Shown: positions 1 through 8,475 of the stretch, piece by piece | How the letters are laid out: every line of letters begins with the position of its first letter | Numbering within the stretch: the first letter of the stretch is position 1 | Assembly (NCBI GenBank): GCA_013299045.1 | Contig: JAAFJX010000032.1 | Coordinates: 1 to 40,525, forward strand | Reading direction: 5' to 3' | DNA: 40,525 nt | Source of the DNA: Cytophagales bacterium | Lineage (GTDB): Bacteria > Bacteroidota > Bacteroidia > Cytophagales > Bernardetiaceae | The notes under the pieces: generated by a model | What the model saw: the letters and a program-made list of their open reading frames with translations, nothing else | What the model was told of the DNA's origin: nothing | Database searches by the model: none | Made by a program: the position numbers and the translations under genes

Positions 1-124
1 CAGCCCTAAGCACAAAGAAATTATAGAATGTACTGTTAAGCAATATAATTTTGCAGAACTTGGCGTGGCCAGAGCGAAAGACGGCACCTACTATTTTACC
101 TACATAGTCATGCTGTATCGCTAA
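1..124 (+). CDS. CAP (SCP/PR1) domain protein, C-terminal end only
   Basis: The reading frame is open from position 2 and gives 40 residues before TAA at 122-124. It begins SPKHKEII and continues with GVARAKDGTYYFTY. This matches the end of a CAP/SCP/PR1 domain, where an SPxH segment is followed by a beta strand of the type GVxxxxDGxYYxxxxF. In bacteria these domains usually occur in secreted or surface proteins of poorly defined function. The gene starts outside the window, so signal peptide, other domains and operon context cannot be judged. A probable terminator follows at 141-195. Confidence 0.6.
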   Translation, partial: SPKHKEIIECTVKQYNFAELGVARAKDGTYYFTYIVMLYR

Positions 125-140
125 ATTATTCTATTTCAAA

Positions 141-195
141 GACAAAATAAGAACAACCTCATCAGGCTTTTAGGGCTTTGTGGGGTTGTTTTGTC
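141..195 (+). terminator. Probable terminator after the CAP-domain gene
   Basis: GACAAAA (141-147) plus AACAACC (152-158) can pair with GGTTGTTTTGTC (184-195), leaving a four-base bulge and a loop of about 25 bases. The hairpin lies 17 bases after the stop codon. The 3' arm is T-rich but there is no clean U-tract. Confidence 0.4.
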
Positions 196-320
196 ATCTC
201 TTATGTGTAGAATATCTTTTTGTTCAAAAAGCCCAACTCCTCGATAGAATTTTGGCATCGGTATTGGCCAGCATCTCTTAAAAGCAATTTTTTGTATACA
301 AAACGTTCTCCTTCTACAAA

Positions 321-364
321 CTTAAACCGCTTACAGGACTTTAAAATCCTATAAGCGGTTTAAG
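321..364 (-). terminator. Terminator of gcvP
   Basis: CTTAAACCGCTTA (321-333) pairs with TAAGCGGTTTAAG (352-364), and AGGA pairs with TCCT inside it. It forms a long hairpin 23 bases beyond the gcvP stop codon. The stem is nearly symmetric, so it could also stop transcription arriving from the left. Confidence 0.7.
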
Positions 365-386
365 TTAAAAAAAACGCACTCCTTAC

Positions 387-3300
387 TTAAGCGTTAGTTT
401 CTTCTTGCTGATAGGCTTCTATTGGCAAACAAGCACAGACCAAGTTACGGTCGCCGTAAGCGTTGTCCACGCGCCCTACCGAAGGCCAAAACTTGCGCTC
501 GCGTACCCACTCAAGCGGAAAAGCTGCTTTTTCACGCGAGTAAGGGCGAGTCCATTCGTTGGCACAAATAATATGGAAGGTATGCGGCGCTTGCTTCATC
601 ACATTCATAAGCGCATCGGCCTGTCCTGTTTCTACTTCTTCTATTTCTCTGCGGATTTCAATAAGGGCTTCGCAGAAACGGTCTAGTTCAGCTTTTGTTT
701 CGCTTTCGGTAGGCTCAATCATAATTGTACCAGCCACTGGGAAAGACATCGTTGGGGCATGAAAGCCATAATCCATCAATCGCTTGGCAATGTCTTCAAC
801 CGTTACTTTTTTGAAAGCACGGCAGTCCACAATCATTTCGTGCGCTGAGCGACCATGCGTACCTACATAAAGAATAGGATAATGTGCTGCCAAACGTTTT
901 TGAATGTAGTTGGCATTCAAAATGGCGTATTGCGTGGCTTCGGTCAAGCCCTCTCCGCCCATCATGGCAATATAGGCATAAGAGATGAGCAAAATATCTG
1001 CACTGCCATAAGGCGCTGCCGAAACTGGCTCTATGGCCAATGCACCTCCTGTTTTGACGAGTGGGTGGCCAGGCAAAAAAGGCGCAAGGTCTTTGACAAC
1101 GCCGATTGGCCCCATGCCAGGCCCACCTCCTCCGTGTGGAATACAGAAGGTTTTGTGTAGGTTCAGGTGGCATACGTCTGCACCAATTCGTGCAGGACTG
1201 GTGAGTCCCACTTGGGCGTTCATATTTGCGCCGTCCATATACACACGGCCGCCGTTCTGGTGAATGATGTCGCAAATTTCATGTATGCCTTCTTCATAAA
1301 CGCCGTGCGTAGATGGATAAGTAACCATGAGGCAAGAAAGGCGGTCTTTGTACTTTTCAGCCTTTTCGCGCAGGTCTGGAATATCCACGTTGCCATGCTC
1401 GTCGCATTTTGTGATGACGACCTCCATACCCGCCATGACAGCGCTGGCAGGGTTTGTGCCGTGTGCTGAAGAAGGAATCAGGGCAATGTTGCGGTGTGCA
1501 TCTCCTCTGCTGAGGTGGTAGGCACGTATGACCATAAGGCCAGCATACTCGCCCTGTGCGCCAGAGTTCGGCTGCAAAGACACGGCATCAAAGCCTGTAA
1601 CTTCACAAAGCCAAGCAGATAATTCATCTAGAACTTCTCGGTAACCCTCGGTTTGGTTCTGAGGCGCAAAAGGGTGCATATTGCAGAACTCGGGCCAGGT
1701 GATAGGAATCATCTCGGCAGTAGCGTTCAGTTTCATGGTACAAGACCCTAAGGCAATCATAGAATGTGCTAGGGACAAGTCCTTGTTTTCAAGATGCTTC
1801 ATATAGCGCAGCATTTCGTGTTCGGACTGATGCTTATTGAAAACAGGGTGCGTCAAGAAATCCGAACTTCTACAGAGGTCGTTTGGCCAGTTGAGTTCTA
1901 AGCCTTTAGAGGCTTCGTTAATGAGTGTGTTCAGTTCGTTTTGAACACTTTGCGCCAGTAGAGTGCCATGTTCTACACCAAGCGGAGAGTCGCTGAGGCT
2001 TGGCAATACGCTAGATTGTACGCCAGGTGTTACGCTCTTGAATTTGGCTGTGGCTTCCGCAAAAATGTAAGTAATGATTCTTACGTCGTCTAGCGAAGAG
2101 GTTTCGGCAAAGGAAATGCCAATATGTTGGTCGTTGAAGTAGCGGAAATTATAACCACGTCTTTCTGCAATTTCACGGATAGCGAACTGCATTTTTTTAT
2201 CGTGTGCATTAACGGTGATGCAGTCAAAAAAGTGTTCTGCAGCAATTCCAAAGCCTATTTTTTCTAAGCTGATAGCTGTTAGTTTGGCTAAGCCATGTAC
2301 GCGCCCAGCCATTTTTCGTAAGGCATCGGGGCCATGATAAACGGCATACATACCAGCCATAACGGCCAAAAGTACTTGTGCAGTACAGATGTTGGAGGTT
2401 GCTTTTTCTCGCTTGATGTGTTGTTCGCGGGTCTGTAAGGCCATTCTTAGGGCATTTTTGCCAGCAGAGTCTTTCGTAACGCCAATAATACGGCCTGGCA
2501 TAAAGCGCTTGTAGCTCTCTTTGGTAGCAAAAAATGCGGCATGAGGGCCACCAAAGCCCATAGGTACGCCAAAACGATGCGAAGAGCCAAACACCACCTC
2601 TGCCCCCATTTCACCGGGCGGTGTAAGCATGGTGAGTGCGAGGAGGTCGGTAGCGAATGCACAACGGACGTGTTGTTCTTTGGCAGCCGAAACGAAATGG
2701 CTATAATTTTCTACGCTGCCGTCCGTACCGGGGTATTGTAAAAGTGCACCAAAAAGGTCAGGATTTGTCAGGTCTATGCTTTTGTGGCTGCCTATTATGA
2801 GTTTAATACCTACTGGCTCTGCTCTGTTTTTGAGTACTGCAATGGTTTGTGGGTGGCAGAGTTCGGACACAAAAAAGGTATTGGCTTCTTTTTTTTCTTT
2901 AAGCGGCGTAACGTGCAGCATACGCATTGCTTCGGCAGCGGCAGTGCCCTCGTCTAGCAGGGAGGCGTTTGCCATTTCCATACCGGTCAGGTCTATGACC
3001 ATAGTCTGGTAGTTCAAGAGTGCCTCTAAGCGGCCTTGCGCAATTTCAGCTTGGTAAGGTGTATAGGCGGTGTACCAACCTGGGTTCTCTAAAATATTTC
3101 TTAAAATGACGTTAGGCGTAATGTTTTCGTGGTAGCCCATACCCATAAAAGACCTGAACACTTTATTTTTAGCAGCCTTTTTCTTGAGATTGTTCAAAAA
3201 TTGAAATTCGGTTTGGGCAGGCGGAAGCGCTAATGGCTTTTTGAGGCGAATATGTGCTGGTACTGTCTGTGCCACGAGTTCGTCTAGCGATTTTGCGCCA

Positions 3301-3395
3301 ATAAACGCCAACATATCGTTGGTTTCGGTACTGCTAGCAGAGGGGCTATTGTGTCGTTTTACAAAATGCTCTGCGTGATTGATGTCAATTTTCAT
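387..3395 (-). CDS. gcvP: Glycine dehydrogenase (decarboxylating), P protein
   Basis: The pyridoxal-phosphate P protein of the glycine cleavage system decarboxylates glycine and passes the aminomethyl group to the lipoyl arm of the H protein. The PLP-binding lysine is about residue 748 in [16 protein letters not shown], followed by the glycine-rich loop. The N-terminal half is the degenerate P-protein copy ([16 protein letters not shown] near the start). The end has the expected [10 protein letters not shown] and [19 protein letters not shown]. The frame stays open upstream to 3575, but those 60 residues do not look like P protein, so the ATG at 3395 ([10 protein letters not shown]) is chosen. 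This gives 1002 residues, slightly longer than the roughly 950-970 usual for single-chain P proteins. gcvT and gcvH are not adjacent. Transcription ends at the hairpin at 321-364. Confidence 0.97.
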   Translation of the reverse strand: MKIDINHAEHFVKRHNSPSASSTETNDMLAFIGAKSLDELVAQTVPAHIRLKKPLALPPAQTEFQFLNNLKKKAAKNKVFRSFMGMGYHENITPNVILRNILENPGWYTAYTPYQAEIAQGRLEALLNYQTMVIDLTGMEMANASLLDEGTAAAEAMRMLHVTPLKEKKEANTFFVSELCHPQTIAVLKNRAEPVGIKLIIGSHKSIDLTNPDLFGALLQYPGTDGSVENYSHFVSAAKEQHVRCAFATDLLALTMLTPPGEMGAEVVFGSSHRFGVPMGFGGPHAAFFATKESYKRFMPGRIIGVTKDSAGKNALRMALQTREQHIKREKATSNICTAQVLLAVMAGMYAVYHGPDALRKMAGRVHGLAKLTAISLEKIGFGIAAEHFFDCITVNAHDKKMQFAIREIAERRGYNFRYFNDQHIGISFAETSSLDDVRIITYIFAEATAKFKSVTPGVQSSVLPSLSDSPLGVEHGTLLAQSVQNELNTLINEASKGLELNWPNDLCRSSDFLTHPVFNKHQSEHEMLRYMKHLENKDLSLAHSMIALGSCTMKLNATAEMIPITWPEFCNMHPFAPQNQTEGYREVLDELSAWLCEVTGFDAVSLQPNSGAQGEYAGLMVIRAYHLSRGDAHRNIALIPSSAHGTNPASAVMAGMEVVITKCDEHGNVDIPDLREKAEKYKDRLSCLMVTYPSTHGVYEEGIHEICDIIHQNGGRVYMDGANMNAQVGLTSPARIGADVCHLNLHKTFCIPHGGGGPGMGPIGVVKDLAPFLPGHPLVKTGGALAIEPVSAAPYGSADILLISYAYIAMMGGEGLTEATQYAILNANYIQKRLAAHYPILYVGTHGRSAHEMIVDCRAFKKVTVEDIAKRLMDYGFHAPTMSFPVAGTIMIEPTESETKAELDRFCEALIEIRREIEEVETGQADALMNVMKQAPHTFHIICANEWTRPYSREKAAFPLEWVRERKFWPSVGRVDNAYGDRNLVCACLPIEAYQQEETNA

Positions 3396-3593
3396 TGTTA
3401 GATTTTTGTTTAAGCCTAAACCCTCAAAAATTCGTATAGATTGAATAACTTTATAATAAACATGGTGTTTGGCAAAGCTGTTTATAAAAAAATGTATTTT
3501 CTTATAGAAAACATGGCCTAAACTCCACTCCGCTAAGAATGGCGTAAATCTAATACTGAAAAAAGGAATCTGCAAAGTAAGTTTATAAAAAAT

Positions 3594-4214
3594 AGGTTTT
3601 CCGCATCAAAAATACTTGTATATTTAGGCTTAACTTTTACCTATGCCTATAAGTTCATATTTTAGTGTCGTCCAAGATTTTCGTAAAAAAACAAGTAGTC
3701 GTCCCTTAAAAAGTACATTCAATAGATGTAAGCTAAATTTAAGGAGGATAGTTTACCTATTTTGGGAACACCTTGACGGCCTTTGATAGACTTCTCTTCT
3801 CTACTTTTTGCCTTGATGCAAAAAGTAGCAAAAAAATCAAGCCTCGCAAAAGGCCAATTTAGATGAAAAAAGTTTTTTTTCATCTAAACCAGCGAATGGC
3901 TTTTTCTTTGATTCACTCTCTTGTAAAACATAATAGCACAGAAAATCTAATCCTCTGACATTTGAGTCATTCGCTTTTGTCTGATGCGAGGCAGTGCAGG
4001 CCGTAAGAAGCCTTTGAGATTTTGCCAGTTATTTGACAAAATAGGCCAAAAACTAAGAGATTTTGAAGATAAAACGCTTGTTTAATTTACTAAAAATAAA
4101 TACTTTATATCTTTTTTAAGGGAAGACTAAGTATAAAAAGAAAACGAAAAAAAGCCCACCGAGACAACCTCTATCTCTTGAAATTACTATCCTAAATTTT
4201 GATGCGGAAAACCT
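3594..4214. repeat. Outer inverted-repeat pair enclosing MITE copy A
   Basis: AGGTTTTCCGCATCAAAAAT (3594-3613) is the near-exact reverse complement of ATTTTGATGCGGAAAACCT (4196-4214), differing by one A in a run. The pair lies about 80 bases outside each end of the MITE-like element. A related sequence, AGGCTTCCGTATCAAAA, is at 28670-28686, directly beside another MITE fragment. It may be an older element into which copy A inserted, or an outer shell of the same element. Confidence 0.55.
3696..4129 (-). mobile_element. MITE-like element, copy A (about 434 bp)
   Basis: The element has terminal inverted repeats: TAGTCGTCCCTTAAAAAG at the left and, reading in from the right, TAGTCTTCCCTTAAAAAAG. 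It aligns along its full length with the reverse complement of 12864-13326. It lacks about 40 bases that the other copies carry near the GATGCA stretch. It encodes no transposase or credible ORF. Internal inverted repeats (TTTAGATGAAAAA against TTTTTCATCTAAA at about 3860-3889) would form a strong hairpin. This is the pattern of a non-autonomous transposon, so a transposase elsewhere in the genome is implied. No target-site duplication could be fixed with confidence. Confidence 0.7.
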
Positions 4215-4288
4215 GTATAAAAAAATAGAAAGGGCAGCTAAATTTGAAGGCTTATAGTTTTTCCTAAACCTAAAAGATGTGGTATTTT

Positions 4289-7129
4289 TTATTCTACCAG
4301 CACAAAAGGCCCCCAATAGTAAGGTTCTGGGTGAGTCTTGCGAATGTAGGCTTGGGCAGCATTGAGTGCTAAATTTTTGTCCTTTTTGGCGAGCCAAATC
4401 TTATAAAACTGGTTAATAAATTTTTGGGTTACGGCATCGTCCACTGGCCAAAGGCAAAGGAGCGTAGCACCAGCGCCCGCCACTTTGAAGGCTCGTTGCA
4501 AACCATATACGCCCTCACCATTTTCTAGCTTGCCTCTAGCTGTTTCGCAGGCCGATAGCACCACCAATTCCGTATTTTTTAGGTTTAGGCAACTCACTTC
4601 ATAAGCGCTCAGTAGGCCGTCATCTTTTTCGTTGGGGCCTAGCAATAAGCAAGAATTGAACATAGCCTCTTCGTTGGTGGGCGATTTGTCCAAGTAGAGG
4701 CCGTGCGTGGCTAAATGCAGAATATTGACTTCCTCTATGTTTTTGAGAGCTGTTTCGCTGGCTTGTTCGTGCAAGTAGGTTTTGGTAATAATTTTGTCTT
4801 TTTTGAGAAGTTGCGCAATGCCCAAAACTTCCTGCTCTGTGCCTGGTAGGTCTGAGGCCTTGTGCCACCAACGGATGTTTTGTGGACTTTTAAGGCTGTC
4901 ATGGAGTGTATATTTTGGCCTTCCTAACAGAAAAGCATTTTTGAGTGGGCTCTCGGAGCGTTTCTTCAGTAAATTGCGTGTGCTTGTCATCTGGTTGATG
5001 GCTACTGTTTCGCCCAGAAATTTTTTGGTTTCGGGGTTATAGAGGGAGTTTAGACTAATTTGATGATATACGCCATCGGCAGAAAAATAGATGCGTTTAA
5101 CTCCCCAAAGTACTTTTTCAAAGGGCTTCCAGAACTGGGCATAGCTGATGGTGTCTTTGATTTCAAAATAAGAGGTATTCTGATAATAATTTTTGAAATC
5201 GTACTCTAATTCTGTGCCATTTTCCAGAATAACTAGCAAGGGTTGTTGGCAGGTTTTGTTAATGACCAAGGCCACATACATAACCTGGCCTTTATCAGTA
5301 ATGTCTAGTTTAGCGCGTTCCAAAAGCCCATCTAATCTAATAAACTCTATGGCAACTTCATTTTTTTTGAGTTCTTTTTGGATAACTTCCCATTTCGTTG
5401 CGCTGTCGTTTGGGTCTATATTCGCCATGTTATAAAGCGCTTTTTCCAATTGGTTGCTCTTGTACACAAGGCTGTCTAGCTCTTGTGGATTTTGTGCGGC
5501 CTTGCCTCTTTGGTGATACTCTGCCAGTAATTGCTTGGTGCTTGTCCAATGTCTGTATGTTTTAAGGATATTTTCGTCTTTGGAATCTGCCACAACTTTT
5601 CGCATTCTTACGGAATTATCCAGCATAATTGCCTTGCTGAAGAGCACTGCCTCGTAGAGTTGGGCAAGCTCATTACCCTCTGCATTTTGTTGCTTGCTTT
5701 TGTAGAGCAGATGTTGGTAATAATCATTGAAGATAGGTGCAACAACTTTCTCATAGTACTTCGCTTTTTCTTTTTCGCTAAAAGTTTGGAAGTTGGTGCA
5801 CAACTTTCGTTTGACAGCTTCATAGCAAAAATGAATTTGTACATATCCCAAATCATGTTTTCCCATCAAATAGAGCGTGTTGGCGTAGCGGTGCTTCCAG
5901 CTCATGTGGTTGGATTCGTCCGAGTAGCCGGTTTCATCAAAAATAGCAAAACCTTTTTCAAAATAGGTTATCGAAGAATCTAGCTCATTCAGTTCTCTTT
6001 TCAAAGAGGCATAGTTACATAAAAGACCTGCATAGCTTTCTGATTGGCCTTGCCCCTGATTCTCCTTGATGCTCATAACTTCTCTGTAGAGTTGGGTAGC
6101 CTCTTCATAACGTTGGGTTGATTTGTATAAATTAGCGATGTTCATAAGCGAGGACGCATATAAGCTGTGTTTTTCTCCTAATAGCTCTTTTCTTATTTCT
6201 AAGCATTTTTTATAAACCTCTTCTGCCTCCTTGTATCTCTCCAAGTACTTCAAGTTGATGGCATGGTTATTCAAATAAGCGGCATAGCGGAGGCTTTTTT
6301 CGCCCGATACTTCTTTGCGAATGCTTAGGGCTTCACAGTAGAGCTTATCTGCATTTTCATACAAGCCAGAGCTACTGTAAACCATAGCCAAATTGAAAAT
6401 GGCAGAAGCATAATCTGTATTATTTTTACCAATTGTCGCCTCATAAATGCTAATGGCTTCTAGTGCGTCGCGCTCAGCCAAAGAATAATCGCCCAAACCT
6501 GTATAAAAAGAAACCGAATTTGAAAGTATCCTGCCATATTCCAAGTGCTTTTTGCCGTATAGTTTTTCGCGGATAACAAAACACTCTTTCAGAATAGGCT
6601 CTAGCACTAACCTGTCTGACGTAATATCTTGCATAATCAAGAAGTAGGCATTCATTATGCCTGAGTAGCTATTTCGGAGTCCTTTTTCATATTTTCTGCA
6701 CAAGTCTAGCGCTTTTTCTAAATAATCAATCGCTTGTTGCGGCTTATTGCCAGGAAAAGCCGATGAGTAGTAAATAGCGCTTGGCAGATAAAAATCTGCC
6801 AAATGTTTGGCGTTATTCGCGGTTGGATTATCCGCGTAGCGCTTTTCTGAAGCAGGCAAATACGTTTTGATAGTCGTTTCAGCTACCTCAGCTTGCCCTG
6901 CATAAACCCGCGCCCAAAGCAAATAGCTAAAGAATGAGTCTTTTGTCTTCTGCGAGGTGATGGTATCGCTATAAGCAGCCTCGGCTATGGGCAGTAACTT
7001 CTTGAATTTTTGCTGTTTATGAAGTTCGTCCATAATATCCATTAGGCTATCCTGCTGGCTTTTTTGTGCGAACGCCGTATTCTGTAAGCACAGAAATAGC
7101 ATGGCGAAAGCAAAGGCTATCGTCTTCAT
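4289..7129 (-). CDS. Secreted TPR-repeat protein with C-terminal CHAT (caspase-like) protease domain
   Basis: The 946-residue protein starts with a signal peptide (MKTIAFAFAMLFLCLQNTAFA, cleavage likely after A21). Roughly residues 130-440 hold TPR repeats of the kinesin-light-chain type, seen as recurring A-x-x-x-Y-x-x-A-L-x-I-R/E-K units. A helical linker follows. The last ~250 residues form a CHAT domain with catalytic His809 in HLATHG and Cys861 in LSACETA, then GEGVYGLQRAF and LWPVDD. CHAT is a clan CD fold related to caspase and separase. The intact dyad implies an active cysteine peptidase, here exported rather than cytoplasmic. The target is unknown. It is transcribed alone, divergently from sufE; a -7-like box on the minus strand is at 7208-7215. 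Confidence 0.9.
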   Translation of the reverse strand: MKTIAFAFAMLFLCLQNTAFAQKSQQDSLMDIMDELHKQQKFKKLLPIAEAAYSDTITSQKTKDSFFSYLLWARVYAGQAEVAETTIKTYLPASEKRYADNPTANNAKHLADFYLPSAIYYSSAFPGNKPQQAIDYLEKALDLCRKYEKGLRNSYSGIMNAYFLIMQDITSDRLVLEPILKECFVIREKLYGKKHLEYGRILSNSVSFYTGLGDYSLAERDALEAISIYEATIGKNNTDYASAIFNLAMVYSSSGLYENADKLYCEALSIRKEVSGEKSLRYAAYLNNHAINLKYLERYKEAEEVYKKCLEIRKELLGEKHSLYASSLMNIANLYKSTQRYEEATQLYREVMSIKENQGQGQSESYAGLLCNYASLKRELNELDSSITYFEKGFAIFDETGYSDESNHMSWKHRYANTLYLMGKHDLGYVQIHFCYEAVKRKLCTNFQTFSEKEKAKYYEKVVAPIFNDYYQHLLYKSKQQNAEGNELAQLYEAVLFSKAIMLDNSVRMRKVVADSKDENILKTYRHWTSTKQLLAEYHQRGKAAQNPQELDSLVYKSNQLEKALYNMANIDPNDSATKWEVIQKELKKNEVAIEFIRLDGLLERAKLDITDKGQVMYVALVINKTCQQPLLVILENGTELEYDFKNYYQNTSYFEIKDTISYAQFWKPFEKVLWGVKRIYFSADGVYHQISLNSLYNPETKKFLGETVAINQMTSTRNLLKKRSESPLKNAFLLGRPKYTLHDSLKSPQNIRWWHKASDLPGTEQEVLGIAQLLKKDKIITKTYLHEQASETALKNIEEVNILHLATHGLYLDKSPTNEEAMFNSCLLLGPNEKDDGLLSAYEVSCLNLKNTELVVLSACETARGKLENGEGVYGLQRAFKVAGAGATLLCLWPVDDAVTQKFINQFYKIWLAKKDKNLALNAAQAYIRKTHPEPYYWGPFVLVE

Positions 7130-7207
7130 CTGGAATGGTAGGCTATAATTCTTAGTGTGTTTATATTTTAAAAGAATAACATCTTGGCAATGCTATACCT
7201 TAAGCAG

Positions 7208-7215
7208 CAAATGTA
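7208..7215 (-). promoter_or_regulatory. Possible -7 box for the TPR-CHAT gene
   Basis: On the minus strand this reads TACATTTG, matching the Bacteroidota TAnnTTTG. It lies about 80 bases upstream of the start codon at 7129. No well-spaced -33 TTTG is evident. Confidence 0.35.
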
Positions 7216-7316
7216 AACATAAGATGGCAATAAACTATAAAAATAGTAGCTTTGTTCCAAAAAAAATTTAGTATCCTGCGCTTTAACCAATGCCCTATTT
7301 GTGTTGAACTTTTGTG

Positions 7317-7324
7317 TAATTTTG
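7317..7324 (+). promoter_or_regulatory. Possible -7 box for sufE
   Basis: TAATTTTG fits TAnnTTTG and lies 60 bases before the sufE start. A TTTG at 7298-7301 leaves a spacer of only 15 bases, shorter than usual. Confidence 0.35.
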
Positions 7325-7384
7325 TGGGCTTATTCTCTGCATAAAGCAGATTAGCAACAACTATTCATTATTTTAAAAAAATTT

Positions 7385-7798
7385 ATGAGCATCAAAGAAG
7401 CCCAGCAAGATTTGATAGACGCTTTTGAGCTACTCGAGGACCAAACGGACAAATACAATTACATCATAGAACTTGGTGCTTCCTTACCACCTTTTCCAAC
7501 AGACTGCTACAACGATATTTATATTATAAAAGGCTGCCAGTCAAAAGTTTGGTTGGTTTCTCGTGTATCTAATGGTCAGGTTCATTATCTGGCGGACAGC
7601 GAGTCTGTTTTGGTAAAAGGGCTGGCGGCTATCATGGTGCGCGTTCTAGGAGGGCAGAAGCCTCAGGATATTCTGGGCGCTGATTTGAGTTTTATAGAAA
7701 AAATTGGGTTGAGTAGTATGCTTTCTATGAACCGCGCCAATGGTTTTGCTTCTCTGATACAAAATATGAAGCAAGCCGCTCAGTCTGCTCTTTCATAA
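7385..7798 (+). CDS. sufE: Cysteine desulfuration protein SufE
   Basis: This 137-residue protein is the usual size for SufE. SufE accepts persulfide sulfur from the cysteine desulfurase SufS and passes it to the SufBCD scaffold for Fe-S cluster assembly in the cytoplasm. The acceptor Cys51 is in IKGCQSKVWL, the hallmark of the family. The N-terminal LGASLPPFP segment and the C-terminal LSMNRANGF also fit. No other suf genes are adjacent, so it is unlinked here. The following small gene starts 62 bases after the stop and could be co-transcribed. Confidence 0.93.
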   Translation: MSIKEAQQDLIDAFELLEDQTDKYNYIIELGASLPPFPTDCYNDIYIIKGCQSKVWLVSRVSNGQVHYLADSESVLVKGLAAIMVRVLGGQKPQDILGADLSFIEKIGLSSMLSMNRANGFASLIQNMKQAAQSALS

Positions 7799-7859
7799 AC
7801 TCTAACATAAAACATCTGCCATTTAAAATGCGTTCAATGAACCAAAAAGATTTTGTATT

Positions 7860-8282
7860 GTGGAACATTTTGTAGATAGAGTTTATTACAAAGCACGCTA
7901 TTTTAGCGGCTACTCGTCCGAAGCCATGCCTGCTGAAGTATGGCTTGAAGGTAATTTTTTAATGTTTAGATACATATCGCATACTGGCGCTGAAAATGAA
8001 AGCTGGGATTTGGATAAAATACAGCAACAGGTAAGCCCTCAGAATGCCGTTGAAGTACTCGTTTATGGCGGTTATGATATAGATGAGCACGCGCAGCCTA
8101 GCTTGGAGATTATCTCTGAAAACTTTTCGGAGGCTTTTTTGCGCCGCAGCCCTCCCAAGTCTTTAGCAACTAAAAGCAATCATTTTATAGCAAAACTTAA
8201 TACTCCGCTTGTTCTTATTCTTATGGCTGGTGTGGTGGTGCTTTACTGGTTACTTCGTTACTTTATATGGTTTTGGATATAA
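7860..8282 (+). CDS. Small membrane protein resembling the N-terminal domain of M48 peptidases; no protease domain
   Basis: The frame starts at GTG 7860 because a stop lies shortly upstream and the first ATG would cut into the domain. The 140-residue product begins YYKARYFSGYSS, followed by a strand-rich stretch with WDLDKIQQQ. This resembles the ARYFDGxSS-type N-terminal domain that precedes the membrane anchor in many bacterial M48 metallopeptidases. A single membrane segment near the C-terminus (about residues 116-139, LVLILMAGVVVLYWLLRYF) ends the protein. No HExxH follows in any frame before the next gene. It may be a remnant of a truncated M48 gene or a genuine stand-alone version. Recognition of the domain is from memory of the family pattern and is moderate. 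Confidence 0.55.
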   Translation: MEHFVDRVYYKARYFSGYSSEAMPAEVWLEGNFLMFRYISHTGAENESWDLDKIQQQVSPQNAVEVLVYGGYDIDEHAQPSLEIISENFSEAFLRRSPPKSLATKSNHFIAKLNTPLVLILMAGVVVLYWLLRYFIWFWI

Positions 8283-8351
8283 TTGTATTTGCTTATTTTG
8301 CAAAAAAAGGCTGTTTGTCAATTCTATAACTGTTAAAAAAAGTTCTTTTAT

Positions 8352-8384
8352 TTTGTTTACTACAAAAAAGATTTTATATATTTG
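8352..8384 (+). promoter_or_regulatory. Promoter of the PPR-like ATPase gene
   Basis: TTTG (8352-8355), a 21-base spacer, then TATATTTG (8377-8384). This is a textbook Bacteroidota sigma-A promoter. Transcription would begin near 8391, leaving a leader of about 85 bases before the ATG at 8476. Confidence 0.6.
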
Positions 8385-8475
8385 TCAAAATCCTATAAGA
8401 TGCACTCAAATAAAGCATTAATGAGGCAGTTCAATAGACAATAGTAAACATAGCTTAAAAAAATCCCCACATATT

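Larger units (their letters stand above)
3396..4288. other. 893-base gene-free stretch between gcvP and the CHAT gene
   Basis: This AT-rich interval lies upstream of gcvP and downstream of the TPR-CHAT gene, both on the minus strand. It holds a complete MITE-like element (3696-4129) enclosed by a wider inverted-repeat pair (3594-3613 and 4196-4214). The short open frames here have no recognisable protein features. The gcvP promoter must lie to the right of 3395, but no clear TAnnTTTG was found. Confidence 0.6.

Noticed and set aside
796-1275. 159-residue minus-strand ORF inside gcvP
   Set aside because: It is a shadow frame of gcvP; the composition is Arg/Cys/Ser-rich with no domain pattern.
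3396-3575. 60-residue N-terminal extension of gcvP
   Set aside because: It does not resemble P protein, and the family start fits the ATG at 3395.
3860-3889. Hairpin in MITE copy A considered as a terminator of the TPR-CHAT gene
   Set aside because: It is part of the repeated element and lies some 400 bases beyond the stop, so termination there would be incidental.
5531-5983. 150-residue plus-strand ORF antisense to the TPR-CHAT gene
   Set aside because: It is a shadow of the real gene, with no family pattern and no promoter.
8209-8421. Frame that might continue the M48-like fragment after a frameshift
   Set aside because: The downstream residues show no HExxH and no peptidase-like sequence, so a simple frameshift does not restore an M48 domain.
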